DNA from: Sycon ciliatum
Lineage: Eukaryota; Porifera; Calcarea; Leucosolenida; Sycettidae
Reading direction: 5' to 3'
Length of the DNA: 64,000 nucleotides
NCBI RefSeq assembly: GCF_964019385.1
Contig: NC_088654.1
Coordinates: 14,331,100 to 14,395,099, forward strand
Positions 10,012 through 19,596 of the stretch are shown here, one piece after another. Positions within the stretch are counted from its first letter, which is position 1; every line of letters begins with the position of its first letter. The notes beneath the pieces are model-generated. The model did not search any database. It worked only from the letters and a program-made list of their open reading frames with translations, and was not told the origin of the DNA. Made by a program: the position numbers and the translations under genes.

Positions 10012-10461
10012 TGTGACAGCGAAGAGATGCAGTCGCACCCGCTCTTGATGATGCAACGGACCGTACAACTTGGCGAGGGCTTCACGCAGCGCTGGCCACG
10101 TCGAGAACTCCACACCCGTATCCAACGATGCGACGAGCCATAGCTTGGCGTTGACGCTCAGGAAGCCCGCTGCGTAATCCACCATCACCGATGAGTCGGT
10201 GATTCCCAGTGACCGAATCGCCAGCTCAATGGAGAAAGCCCACTCCTTGAACTGCGAGTGCTTGCCATCGAAGATCGGCGGCTCCTTAGCGTGCCGAGGC
10301 TTCCCGGACGAATGAGCGGGCGGCACAGGGAGCGGTTGTTGTCGGTTGCTCAGACGGGCGCTGACTTGGCGACTGGCTTCACGGACCTCGCTGGCCAACC
10401 TGAATAGCAACACAGAAAGAACAAGGATCGCCACGACAATGGCGAGCTCCAAGAACACCAT
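8137..10461 (-). CDS. Fusion ORF: gypsy gag N-terminus + LINE reverse transcriptase, copy 1
   Basis: An uninterrupted 774-codon frame. Residues 1-150 are the N-terminus of the gypsy gag: a hydrophobic segment at about 5-22 (LAIVVAILVLSVLLF), then the capsid-like region FDGKHSQFKEWAFSIELAIRSLG...LWLVASLDTG...WPALREALAKLYGP, matching the gag at 54079. Residues from about 151 on belong to a LINE: RPISLLSVVSKVQERIV, QSGFRSKDSTELQLSRLV, CFFDLSKAFDRVWH, GVPQVSVLGPLLFLVY, and the catalytic FADD near residue 490. One conserved Gly of the GVPQGS motif is Val here. The start ATG (10459-10461) is the gag start, just after the primer-binding site. Whether it is expressed is unknown; it may only be a chance in-frame junction. 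Confidence 0.7.
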   Translation of the reverse strand: MVFLELAIVVAILVLSVLLFRLASEVREASRQVSARLSNRQQPLPVPPAHSSGKPRHAKEPPIFDGKHSQFKEWAFSIELAIRSLGITDSSVMVDYAAGFLSVNAKLWLVASLDTGVEFSTWPALREALAKLYGPLHHQERVRLHLFAVTFVTQRNRTTTLLREAKSAFVSTTAQGDVTGVPQRNLYKLMKSLRSSPKKQLPPISANKTVARSDGEKAEAFNNFFISESQKSVSGPTEAVPEIGMSRIIGSELKEIITTQEEVRKLLSALDFRKSAGYDGIPTKLLKITADEISCSLATLFNESFSRGEQPQDWRDATISPLHKKASRAEVTNYRPISLLSVVSKVQERIVHQRLYTHIEPHLPADQSGFRSKDSTELQLSRLVHEISASRDSGQAVSACFFDLSKAFDRVWHAGLLAKLEHLGVRGIALTWLTSYLTRRRQRVKVGSALSSWKSIPAGVPQVSVLGPLLFLVYTIDLPPACTSSHTKCSQFADDTALIATHYTRDLSAAFLQRAVDAAERWLKDWHLLVNTAKTVVLSFQPQHTIHITLHSTRLQQVHQHRHLGVTLQDDLRWTQHIIETTNKAKKLLHQLHKTRGTMNASSLLLICTTYIRPVLEYGSLALSNTTQQQRDTLERIQRRAIRICLRIPLFAPVHNSSLLHHAKLPTLSSRLLVKQALLAWDIHHQTSPPHLQQPHLAPQRQHQPYTLRQTRTYSIGHAHTNRHRDSPINSALTLYNSLPIDMTTQPRRNSFRNNASSLLLSSTCSCSAHPPGF

Positions 10462-10483
10462 GTTAACAATCCTCCGCTTCCAG

Positions 10484-10652
10484 TGTAACCGTTTGAAGGT
10501 ATTCTTGGAAAAGACAATGCTTGCTCAAGGCAACACAACTGATAGGGCACTTCGTGCCCTAAGGTGATAACGCGAGTGCTGACAGGATAGGGAAAGGTGC
10601 AAGATACAGAGCTAGAGGGCAGATAAGGTTAGCGCTAAAAGGAACTGTTACA
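10484..10652 (-). repeat. 5' LTR of gypsy copy 1
   Basis: 169 bp with TG...CA ends; followed by the target repeat GACTT (10653-10657). Confidence 0.9.
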
Positions 10653-11088
10653 GACTTCGTCGTTACCAAGCCTACTAGGAATATTTTGCCTAATTACCTG
10701 GTTTGTTCTTCATCAGTGCAGTAGATCTACACGTTGCTTTGTCTGCTATGTGCCAACAAAAGAAAACAGAACTCAATTGTCGCGAGACCATTCGCCCCAA
10801 TTTCCCCAGCCCATACGCGAAACACTTGCGCAGATTCGCTCTCCATGACATTATCTAATATTACACGTGCACATGTAAGAAGAGATTGGTAATGGTGGTA
10901 TACACGTAAGGCACTGAAATTTTCGCCAATCTGATAACTTTCACCCATTGAAGTAAGGCGATCTCAACGACATTTTCAAATCGTTCATTTGTGAAGTGTA
11001 ATCTTTTCTTGGTGAAATCTCTTTGATACACAGTTGAACATCAGTTCAGACTATTTTTTAAAGGGATTTTAATTTGTTCGTTTGTAAG
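10653..11088 (+). promoter_or_regulatory. Conserved upstream region of TRIM-like gene A
   Basis: Sequence immediately 5' of the gene, well conserved before the other copies (23626-24061, about 33190-33609, and in parts 46680-47104). No convincing TATA box. The last about 150 bp, including TCGTTCATT...CTTGGTGAAATCTCTTTGATA and TTTTTTAAAGGGATTTTA, are the most conserved and are candidates for a core promoter and 5' leader. Confidence 0.5.
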
Positions 11089-13068
11089 ATGCGGCCACCA
11101 TGTGTATTCTGCAAGAATGGAGCCGGCAAGGCAGGAAAACTGCTCAAGTGTCTTCACAAGATCTGCTTAGACTGTCTTCCGCACAGTATTCAGCAAGATG
11201 GACGGATACGCTGTTCCAAATGTCCACGTACTACGCCATGTCCACCGCCTGGTCGCAATTACAAACAGGTGTTGGTTGACGACTCCATGTTCCACACTGT
11301 TTTAGATAGTCATGATGGAACCACGAATGCGAACACTAAAGACGATGATCATCAAATCTTTGCTGGTGAAAGCATGGATTCTCCTAACATCCCACAAGAA
11401 TCAAAGAGCTCTCACCTAGTCCATTCTGCCGTTGTGGATGCTCAAGGTTTCCAGATATCTCATCACGGGCGAGTGCACTTTTGCTCTTACCATATGAAGA
11501 TGAAGTTGCAGTATTACTGCACCCTATGTCGGGAGGTTTTGTGTGAAACGTGTAAGGAACAAGATGAGCACGCGTCACATATCGATCAGATCAATGATGG
11601 CGCTGAAGCAGCCGGAACCTTAAGACACAGACTTACGGAGCGCCTGAGCAACATGATCCCTGATGACAACGAAAAGGAAGTGAACGAAAGCCTGGATTAC
11701 GCCGGTGATCTTCTCACAGCATTTGAGTGTGACTCTGCAAGTCAAGTGTCCAGGATCAAGACAATGATACATGAGCAGTGCCAGGAGCTACTTTTCAGAG
11801 TAGAGAAGCGAAAACAGGAGCTGATTAGCGAGGGTGAATTGCGGAAGAAGGAGCTAGTCGAAGTCCTAGACCATTTACGGGAGTCGAACAACGCTCTTCA
11901 TCACATACTTGACGCACCCAGAAATGCTCTAAGAATCAAAGACCTCGTTAAAATGCGTCCACATTCGATTCAGCTTCTGACAGACGTGTCTCGTGACATT
12001 GTGGCCAGAGGAAGATCGCTACTGTGGAGAATAGCATTCACGTGCAGGAAAATGTCAGAAGTGGAAGGACAATTTCGTATTATGGGTAAAGTCGTGGACA
12101 ACACTGAAATGGATTTGTCGCGTTGTTCCTTTCCTTGCCCGGTGTATCCTGGATATGCAGGGGAACAATCTTACCTTACTGTTCTAGTGAGAAATGGTCG
12201 AGGCCAACCGTTGTCTGATACCGCATTGAAAATATCCAGCATTCAAATCTGGGCAACTCGAATTGAAGGTGCTTTTTCTCCGGCAGCTCCAGTGCTAGTG
12301 TCGATATCAGGTTATAGCAAAGGGGAAGTGCATGCTTTAGTCCAGTTTAGCTGCAGTCAAACTACTGCTTTTCTGCTAGAACTGTTGCTGGATATCCCTT
12401 GTATTTTACCTGACTTTCAAAGTGGTTCATTGGCCAGTATTGTAGATAGGTATTTCCCCTTAAAAACCTGGCTGCTCATGTACAAATCGAGGGCGAGCGA
12501 CTTTGACGTAGATTTGTGTTCCCCAAAAGAATGCGTAAAACTAGGGGTAAGGATGTGTACATTTACGAATGCCTTCCTGTACACGGAAATAAGCCAAGTA
12601 AAGAATGGAGTTGCAACGGTACTCGCCATTGAACCAGTTCAAAACCGTGACTTTGGAGTATCAATTATCATCTTGTTGTTGTTGTTGTATACTTTATTTA
12701 TCTTAAGATGCATAACCAGGAAGCTAGACATCGGATTTACTTGGGGCTGTGCAGAGAATAGCCAAGAAATGAAACTTGTTCTGGCATCCGCCGCTTATTC
12801 GAACTCCTCGTCTTGTCCTATTTGTGATGTAGTTGCTGGAGACCTCATACATATAACACGCTGTCCCTACACCCAGGATGAGTATAACATTGACCATTAT
12901 GTCATTGACTCTGGATTGCTGAAGAACAATCATAACGTACGTATAGATTTAAATACGAAGCCAATACTAATGGTGCGAATGTTCCGCTGTGGTACATGCA
13001 TTCAGGTTTATGAACACAATACAGAACAACGGAATGAATTTATGCGAGAGGCGAAAAGTCCTTTTTGA
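11089..13068 (+). CDS. TRIM-like RING/B-box protein A (copy 1)
   Basis: A 659-residue, intronless frame. A RING finger lies at residues 5-45 (CVFC...CLHKICLDC...CSKC; C-x2-C, C-x-H, H-x2-C, C-x2-C, C-x2-C), typical of E3 ubiquitin ligases. A B-box type 2 lies at 132-164 (C-x2-H...C-x2-C...C-x2-C...H-x2-H). A heptad-like, charged region at about 175-285 is likely the coiled coil, completing the tripartite motif. The C-terminal half (about 330-659) is not PRY/SPRY or NHL. It contains a beta-rich stretch (LTVLVRNGRGQPLSDTALKISSIQIW...GEVHALVQF) that might be a filamin-type or other immunoglobulin-like fold, and a conserved terminal segment (LDIGFTWGCAE...DLIHITRCPY). About 10 residues (LLLLLYTLFIL, near 528) are inserted relative to gene B. 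I chose ATG 11089 because the frame upstream has only a TTG at 11074. A polyadenylation-like ATTAAA lies at 13222. Confidence 0.85.
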   Translation: MRPPCVFCKNGAGKAGKLLKCLHKICLDCLPHSIQQDGRIRCSKCPRTTPCPPPGRNYKQVLVDDSMFHTVLDSHDGTTNANTKDDDHQIFAGESMDSPNIPQESKSSHLVHSAVVDAQGFQISHHGRVHFCSYHMKMKLQYYCTLCREVLCETCKEQDEHASHIDQINDGAEAAGTLRHRLTERLSNMIPDDNEKEVNESLDYAGDLLTAFECDSASQVSRIKTMIHEQCQELLFRVEKRKQELISEGELRKKELVEVLDHLRESNNALHHILDAPRNALRIKDLVKMRPHSIQLLTDVSRDIVARGRSLLWRIAFTCRKMSEVEGQFRIMGKVVDNTEMDLSRCSFPCPVYPGYAGEQSYLTVLVRNGRGQPLSDTALKISSIQIWATRIEGAFSPAAPVLVSISGYSKGEVHALVQFSCSQTTAFLLELLLDIPCILPDFQSGSLASIVDRYFPLKTWLLMYKSRASDFDVDLCSPKECVKLGVRMCTFTNAFLYTEISQVKNGVATVLAIEPVQNRDFGVSIIILLLLLYTLFILRCITRKLDIGFTWGCAENSQEMKLVLASAAYSNSSSCPICDVVAGDLIHITRCPYTQDEYNIDHYVIDSGLLKNNHNVRIDLNTKPILMVRMFRCGTCIQVYEHNTEQRNEFMREAKSPF

Positions 13069-13941
13069 CGCCCTGGCCCAGCGTATGGAGAAATAACAGG
13101 TATCGCTTATAATGAATACCAAGCTCATCGATCCTGCTCTTTTCTTTCTGATCACGTGAAACTGAACTACTCCTCGCGGCTCAGTTAAGAAGCTGCCTTA
13201 TGGGCCCTGTGCTATCGTGGCATTAAAGAAACGAGATTTTGGTTTGTCTTGTCTTGGTGAACATTTTCGTTTTGTTTTTGATTTTTGTCTGATTGTTTTG
13301 CAATTCGCTCAAATGGTGCTCCTTGTTTCATGCGAACTGACAATCAACATAAAAATTTGATCTGGTTCATGTCCGACCAAACTAACCAATGACTGTTCTT
13401 TGGATAGCTAATGTGGGTATCGATGGTGTTTGCTTGCCATTCATGTGTCCATCGAAAAAACCGTGGTTAGATTCACACCCAGCCAGTGGTATTGCTGACC
13501 AGCACACAGAGAGGATATGCAGGTTATGATAGCACATTTACAAACCAACACCTCATGCAATTTGTGTGTTGCCTCGCACCTTTAACACACCAGGATACAT
13601 GGAAGATTTTGCAATGGACGAGCTAGGATATATTTAACCACCATCACCACTTCCATCTCAAACGCGTTACTATAAGACATAATGACCTCGCGAGTTGTTG
13701 GTCTCCATTGCAAGTTTGAAGCTTAGAGTTGGCTTCATGATGGGAGCAAAATTCTTTTCTCATATATTCTCCAGAGTGGGAGCTGTAAACCATGGGAGGA
13801 ATCATAGGAGTGCCTGGCCAGCACTAGGCCCAGCACCCAACCAACATGTACCGGTCCTTCAACGCGGTAGCATCCTTGGCCCGCGCAGGCTGTGAGTGCG
13901 TGCCTGACTGGCAGACACATGTTCACCCCCCCCCCCCCCCC
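13069..13941 (+). other. 3' flank of TRIM-like gene A
   Basis: No gene seen. The first about 600 bp match the 3' flank of TRIM gene B (35596-36200), including a conserved ATTAAA (13222-13227) that could be the poly(A) signal. A 16-nt C run is at 13926-13941; the tandem copy has 13. Confidence 0.6.
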
Positions 13942-15060
13942 TATCCCACTCAAGGGCTGCGGCCGCGCCGGCTACCCACGGCTTTCGTGACAGGACTTCT
14001 CAGGCTGCACCAGCGAGAGTTGTAATCCATGGTAGAGATCATTGGGACGACGATTATCTTGGTATTTTGTTGGCAAGTGGTGTTCGTGCCTCCATGCAAG
14101 CTGTCACTGCTTCGATACTGTGAAATATTTCATCATCACAAGCACAAATACAAGGCTAGTCCCTGAGCGCAGATCTCTAATTCAAATACATGTACAAAGG
14201 GGAAAGACAAAGGAACTACAAGTTACGCTATACTGTCCACTAACACCACCAGTTACTAAACAATCAGCTCATGCGATAACATTGCACGACACTGACCGAC
14301 GGTACTGACGTTCTACAACTAACTCGCTAACAGCTCTAGCACATATTGGATGCGCACTCTTTAGATAGCACGTGACTGCCTATATGATAATACAATTATG
14401 TTTAATACTGCACTCTGGTACAACTGGCTTCAATTAACTGTGCAGAGACATGCTTCACTAGAACGTCAGACGTTTAGATATCACGTGACTGCCTATCTCT
14501 TAATTTGCTAAATCCTATATATAGGATTTTGGTCATATTTTTCAACCCAAAATGGGTGTGGCATGAGACTAGCAAACAGTCTGTGACCAATTCTTCCTTG
14601 TTAGGTCTTAGTAGATATCGAGAGTTGAATAAGATAATTTTTTTCAAACACTAACATCTCAGGCTCATCTCCTTGCCCAATATCTGCAAGGAGATGTTCT
14701 TCTGCACATTCACTGCTTCAGTCCTTTCCATGACAGCAGCTGAACAATTATGCTCAAATTTCCAATTAGTGCTGAAAATGAGTATTCATCAGAAATATTA
14801 TCGCCCTATGAATCTAAAATGTAAACATTCATGCCTCAAATATTTACAACTTCCATGAAAACCAGTATGCCGTTATTATTGGTCGTGACGACCAATAACA
14901 ACGGCATAAAAGGCACACATTTTCAAATCCTATAATTATATAGGATTTTTGGCCAGCAAATTAAGAGATATACCTATATGTTACTGCACTCTGGTACAAC
15001 TGGCCACAATTAACTGTGCTGAGACCTACTTCACTAGGATCGTCAGACACGCGCTGCTGC
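13942..15060. repeat. Inverted and direct repeats, no gene
   Basis: A direct repeat of about 65 bp (CTGCACTCTGGTACAACTGG...) occurs at about 14408-14473 and 14984-15050. Between them is a palindromic element of about 465 bp: TCTCTTAATTTGCT plus a CCTATATATAGG palindrome at one end (about 14500-14530), and the inverted form at about 14930-14972. A 41-bp near-perfect hairpin (ATGCCGTTATTATTGG...) is at 14867-14907. Probably a MITE; no coding frame is supported. Confidence 0.55.
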
Positions 15061-15089
15061 AGAGTGCTCATTTCGACATGATACAGTCG

Positions 15090-16293
15090 AAATTCAAGAA
15101 TGTAATCGGGAGTGGAACAGTGCAACGGGCGCTGTCCAGCACATACTCGAGGGACACAAATATGCTCTAACAAATGAAGACCTCGTTAAGCTGCATCCGC
15201 ATTCCATTCAACTTCTTTCACAAACGTCCCATGGCATTGTGGCCAAAAGACGTTCGCTAACGAGAAGAATTACATAAAAGTGCAAGAACCTTTCCGAACT
15301 AGAAAGACACCTTGATGTCATGGGTAAAGTCGTGGATAACACTGACATTGATTTGTCAAGCTGTTGCTTTTTTTACCCGTCGTTCATTGCGGTTTCAGGA
15401 GAACGATTTGTACTTACAGCTCGAGTGAGAAATGGACAAGGCCAACCTTTGTCTGAAGCCGCATTGAAAGTCTCCAGCATTCAGATCTGGGTAACTCGAA
15501 TCGGAGGTGGTTTTTCGCCGTCAGCGCCAGTGCAAGTGCTGATATCAGCGTGTGGAAAAGGTGAAGTGCATGCAGAAGTCCAGCTTAACTGTAGTCAACC
15601 GACTGCCTTTCTCCTAGAACTGATGCTGGATACTCCTTGTATCTTACCAGCATTTAAAAATGGTTCAATGGTCAGAGATGTAGAGATGTGTAACCCTCTA
15701 ACAGCGTCGGTGCATGTGTTCAGATCCTGGGCCAGCGTCTTTCACCCAATGTGCTGTTCTCCCAGAGAGTCCATACGAACATACCCACTCCTAACTTTCT
15801 TTCACAGGCTTCCACGTTCTTCCAAGTACGCCAAGTCCGGGATGGAGTTGCTACGGCACGAGGCTCTAAACCGATTCAAAATCGAGACTTTGCAGTAGCA
15901 ATCATCATTAAAAATTGCCCATGCAACAAGCTAGATATCGGATTTACATGGGACTGTGCAGAGACTAGCCAAGAAATGAAACTTGTACTCGCGTCCTCAG
16001 CTAATTCGCACTCCTCGTCTACTCCTATTCGCAATTTAGTGACTGGAGACCTCATGCACGTAACACGCTGTGCCTACATGCAGTGTAAGTATAACATTGA
16101 CCACTATGATCTTCGCTCTGGATTGTTGAAGATCAACCATAGCGTACGTATAGATTCCAGCACGAAGCCAATATTGATGGTGCGAATGTTCCACTGCGAT
16201 ACACGAGTCGATGTTTTTGAATTTGATAAACAACAAATAAATAAATCAATGCAAGAGATAAATGCCTTTTTGACTCCAAGCCCCAGTGAATAG
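15090..16293 (+). pseudogene. Broken TRIM-like gene, C-terminal half (copy 1)
   Basis: Similarity to the TRIM-like genes begins in the late coiled coil (gene A residue of about 270) and runs to the end. Lesions: an in-frame TAA at 15275-15277, and a frameshift between about 15770 and 15830 that splits it into frames 15320-15898 and 15751-16293. RING and B-box are missing; the 5' side abuts the palindromic repeat region. It keeps MGKVVDNTDIDLSS, SSIQIWVTRIGGGFSP and LDIGFTWDCAE. It lacks the hydrophobic insertion of gene A, so it supports gene B as the ancestral form there. Confidence 0.85.
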
Positions 16294-16800
16294 ACAATAA
16301 CATATATGGCCTGTTGTGGTTTTATTTGCTAACAATCGTGATTTTTCTTCATGACCACGTCTTAGTTAATTTCCTCCTTCAACGACTTTAAGGTTTTCTT
16401 GTTGCCTTGTGATAATGAAAATTTGAGTTTTGTCATAGATTATATTGTTTCCTTTGTTAAGTATAGATTATTGTAGCAGGTGAATATCAAAGGTGCGAAT
16501 GTTTGAATGCGATACACGCAGAAATGTTCTGGAACAAATCCAAATATCGAATGTTATGGTTTTTCATTGCAAAACATCGTGCTTTTCTTTCTGATTAGTC
16601 ATAAATATTGTTCCTCGTTCAACAGGTCATTATAGAATTTGGAAAAGCGATCCTGTCAGCTTTTCTATTATTGTGTTCACATGGCAGAAAAAACGACATC
16701 GCTATGCTTCGTAAGTTTCTACTTAAGGTGCTCGGTATTTCACTTAGGCTACGTAAGTCTCTACGTAACGTGCTCGGTATTAGATCTACCAACGCGAATT
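16294..16800. other. Pseudogene 3' flank and duplication junction
   Basis: No gene. From about 16640 it matches 29609-29766 and 36400-36545, with repeated CTACGTAAG...GTGCTCGGTATT units. At 16796-16803 this sequence is joined to TTGGTCTTTCCATAACC, the sequence found at about 3832. This is the unique breakpoint of the tandem duplication. Short homology (TTGG) is present at both parental ends. Confidence 0.8.
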
Positions 16801-17602
16801 GGTCTTTCCATAACCTTGAACCTTCCAAGTTGGAAGGCTGTCGGTTAGCGCTACGGAGATGTGTTGAAGCTAGGTGTCAGGACGTCGAATGTCTCAGTAC
16901 TCTGTCAGTTTTGTGCCTAGTTGTTGCACTTTCTGACTGTATATAGTATCTAGTTACAGTGGTGGAGAGTTACTCTTAACTCGTTTCCATATGTCCTTTT
17001 CCTTTCTACTTTTAATAATAATAATAATAATAATAATAATCTGACCACGCACAGATCCTCAGTCACTTCCTACTGCTTACTGATGCTGCTTATCGTACAT
17101 GAGGAACCTGCTGCAAACGAAAATCCAGCTGCAGCACCAGCAGAATCATAAATTACACCCACACTTATGATGACGTAACATCACGTCGAACCTTAGCAGC
17201 GATCGCGACAAAAATTACGCTATTACAGAGTTCACGCTGACTTTGTAACCGTTTGAAGGTATTCTTGGAAAAGACAATGCTTGCTCAAGGTAACACAACT
17301 GATATAGGGCACTTCGTGCCCTAAGGTGATAACGCGAGTGCTGACAGGATTTGGAAAGGTGCAAGATACAGAGGTAGAGGGCAGATAAGGTTAGCGCTAA
17401 CAGGGAACTGTTACACCATCCCTCCCTCCTAAGCGAGGCACAGGTGCCTCCAGGGAGTCGAGGAATATGTGGAAAGGGAATATTCAAATGAAATCGTGTC
17501 AACCCAACAACGCTCATCTAATTGAAGCACCGTTCAAGGTAACCAAGGACAGTCAGGCGAGTGAAGATAGCGGAAATGGGGAAAATCTAAAACAGGAGGG
17601 GA

Positions 17603-18398
17603 ATGGATTGCTTAACACAACAAGGATCAGGGATGTACACGTAAGCGCCATAGTGACCAAAGTTGCAAGGAAGATAGGCGCCTTGTGGCGAGCCCGTCGA
17701 TGCCTCTCCCGCAGCTCGCGCAAGATATATGTAAAGGCTATTGTCATGCCGGATATGATATATGGTGTCTGCAGCTTCTCTGCAGCCCTCCGCGTGACCC
17801 AACTCCAGCGTCTGCAAGCCATGCAAAACCGGGCGATCCGATGCATTGATGGCAGCCCGCCATGTTCCGCGATGCAGCCCCTCCTGGCTGCAAACTCGAT
17901 TTACCGCGTCACTGAACTTTTTAAACAAAAGCTCCTGATCTTCATCTGGCGTTGTCTAAATGACTCCACTAACAGTTAGCCTTGTTATAGCCCAGCTTCT
18001 CAAACCAGCAGCATGCAGCGGCAGAAGTACGCGCCATCAGCATGCCAATGGTCTGCTCAGCCCGCCAGCTCGCAGTCGGTGTGGCCAAACGAGATTCGCC
18101 ACCGCAGGAGCATTGCTGTGGAACAGTTTGCCTAGAGAGGTGCGCACCGTATCCAGATTGCAAGATTTTAAGCTAGCCTGCCTTCCTTATGTATGCCTGA
18201 AATAGGTTGTGTTTCGTCAGGCTTTGACATGTTCCCTTTTTCTCAGTATTCTCGCTCGCATAGTACTCCACTTCTATGATAATATTGCCTATGCTGTTGC
18301 TCATTAGGATTTTGGCAAATTCTACCCTTCGCTTTCATATAACTGGGCCAGGAACCCGTTTGAACTTGCGAAGTAAAATAAAATCAATCAATCAATCA
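17603..18398 (+). mobile_element. 5'-truncated LINE fragment, copy 2
   Basis: Duplicate of 4630-5425, with the same C-terminal RT motifs and (TCAA)n tail. No differences noticed. Confidence 0.78.
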
Positions 18399-18468
18399 AG
18401 TGGGAATTCTCAAGGTACACGTGCAATTGAATTTGAGCGAGTAACATTTCGCGGTAACCATAGTGTCA

Positions 18469-19596
18469 CTAACATGCCCTGGACGCCCTGTAACACCTCA
18501 GAGAAACTATCGGCCTACCAGCCTCGTCAAGCAAGTTCCCTTCTGGCTCCCAGGTGGCTTCGTCGTCTGGGTACCCTTGCCACTTGACAAGGTACTGAGT
18601 CTGATGCCTTCGCTGGCGATCGTCAAGAATCTTCTCCGCCATGTATCTGGTCTGACCGTGCAAGTCAGTGAACGGTGGCGGGGGTGGCTGCCGCCTGCCG
18701 GGAATAGTATTCTGCTCATACCGGCGCAGAGCAGTGACATTGAAGACAGGGTGGCACCGAATAGCGCTGGGTAGATCCAGATGATAGGCGTTGGGTCCGA
18801 TCTTCTTGATGATTGGGTAGGGCCCGAACCACTTAGGGCGTAGCTTCTGTGAAGGCTGATCCCGGGCTTCTGCGGTTGTTAGGAAATCCTTGTACACCAG
18901 CACCATGTCGCCAACCTTCAGGTTGCTGGGCACCCTTCCCCTGCCTGCATACTGAGCTTGTCTAGTTTGAGCGGCAATCATGGCGTCATTTGCCAACTTG
19001 ACGGCATCCGCCCGATCCTGGATCCAGTCTGGGGCACTCCCTCCTCCCCTCCGTGCCAGGAAATCTGGTGGGGACTTGGGATTAAGTCCATAATTTAGAT
19101 AAAACGGCGTTCTAGAAGTGGAAGACTGATATGAACTATTAATTGAAAATTCTAAAAGAGGCAGAAGCTTGTCCCAATTATCTTGTTTGTGGTTAACAAA
19201 CGCTCTAAGCACATCCTCAATTACTCTATTCATTCTCTCAGTCTGCCCATCGGTCTGTGGGTGATTGGCATTACTAAACGACAAGGTGGTACCTAATTGA
19301 TGAAACAATTCCCGGAAAAAATCAGAAGTAAATCTTGGGTCCCGATCACAAACAATAGTGTAACTCAAACCGTGTAATCTAAACACATTCTGGAGATACA
19401 AATCAGCAGAACCCTTAGCGTCAATTTTGGAAGTCGTGGGGACTAAATGGACACATTTTGTAAGCCGGTCAACAAATGTATAAATTGCATCAAAGCCCTG
19501 AGGGGTCTGGGGTAAGCCAACGATAAAATCCATGGAAATATCTTTCCAGGGGGTGTCTGGTACTGGGAGCGATTGCAGCAAACCGGATCTAGGCAA
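18469..19596 (-). pseudogene. Gypsy integrase core and chromodomain, copy 2
   Basis: Duplicate of 5496-6623. One substitution near 19322 changes Glu to Asp in the segment after the second catalytic Asp (RFTSD in place of RFTSE). The integrase Asp, Asp and Glu and the chromodomain are retained. Confidence 0.9.

Larger units (their letters stand above)
4271..10652 (-). mobile_element. Gypsy (chromodomain) LTR element with nested LINEs, copy 1
   Basis: A minus-strand LTR retrotransposon bounded by LTRs at 4271-4442 and 10484-10652 (TG...CA ends) and by the 5-bp direct repeat GACTT at 4266-4270 and 10653-10657. The uninterrupted target is seen near 46675. The primer-binding site next to the 5' LTR (10465-10482 on the complement) is a diverged form of the initiator tRNA-Met site, with three mismatches to the one at 54067. 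A purine tract (complement of 4443-4457) precedes the 3' LTR. Internally it has lost most of RT and RNase H, and it contains a LINE on the same strand (about 7943-10011) and a LINE on the opposite strand (about 4630-5425). It cannot be autonomous. Confidence 0.9.

Noticed and set aside
11074..11088. TRIM start extended upstream to a TTG
   Set aside because: TTG initiation is not expected in animals, and the conserved ATG at 11089 begins the conserved protein.
13926..13941. Meaningful length difference of the C run between tandem copies (16 versus 13)
   Set aside because: Homopolymer lengths are error-prone in sequencing and mutate quickly; not evidence of age by itself.
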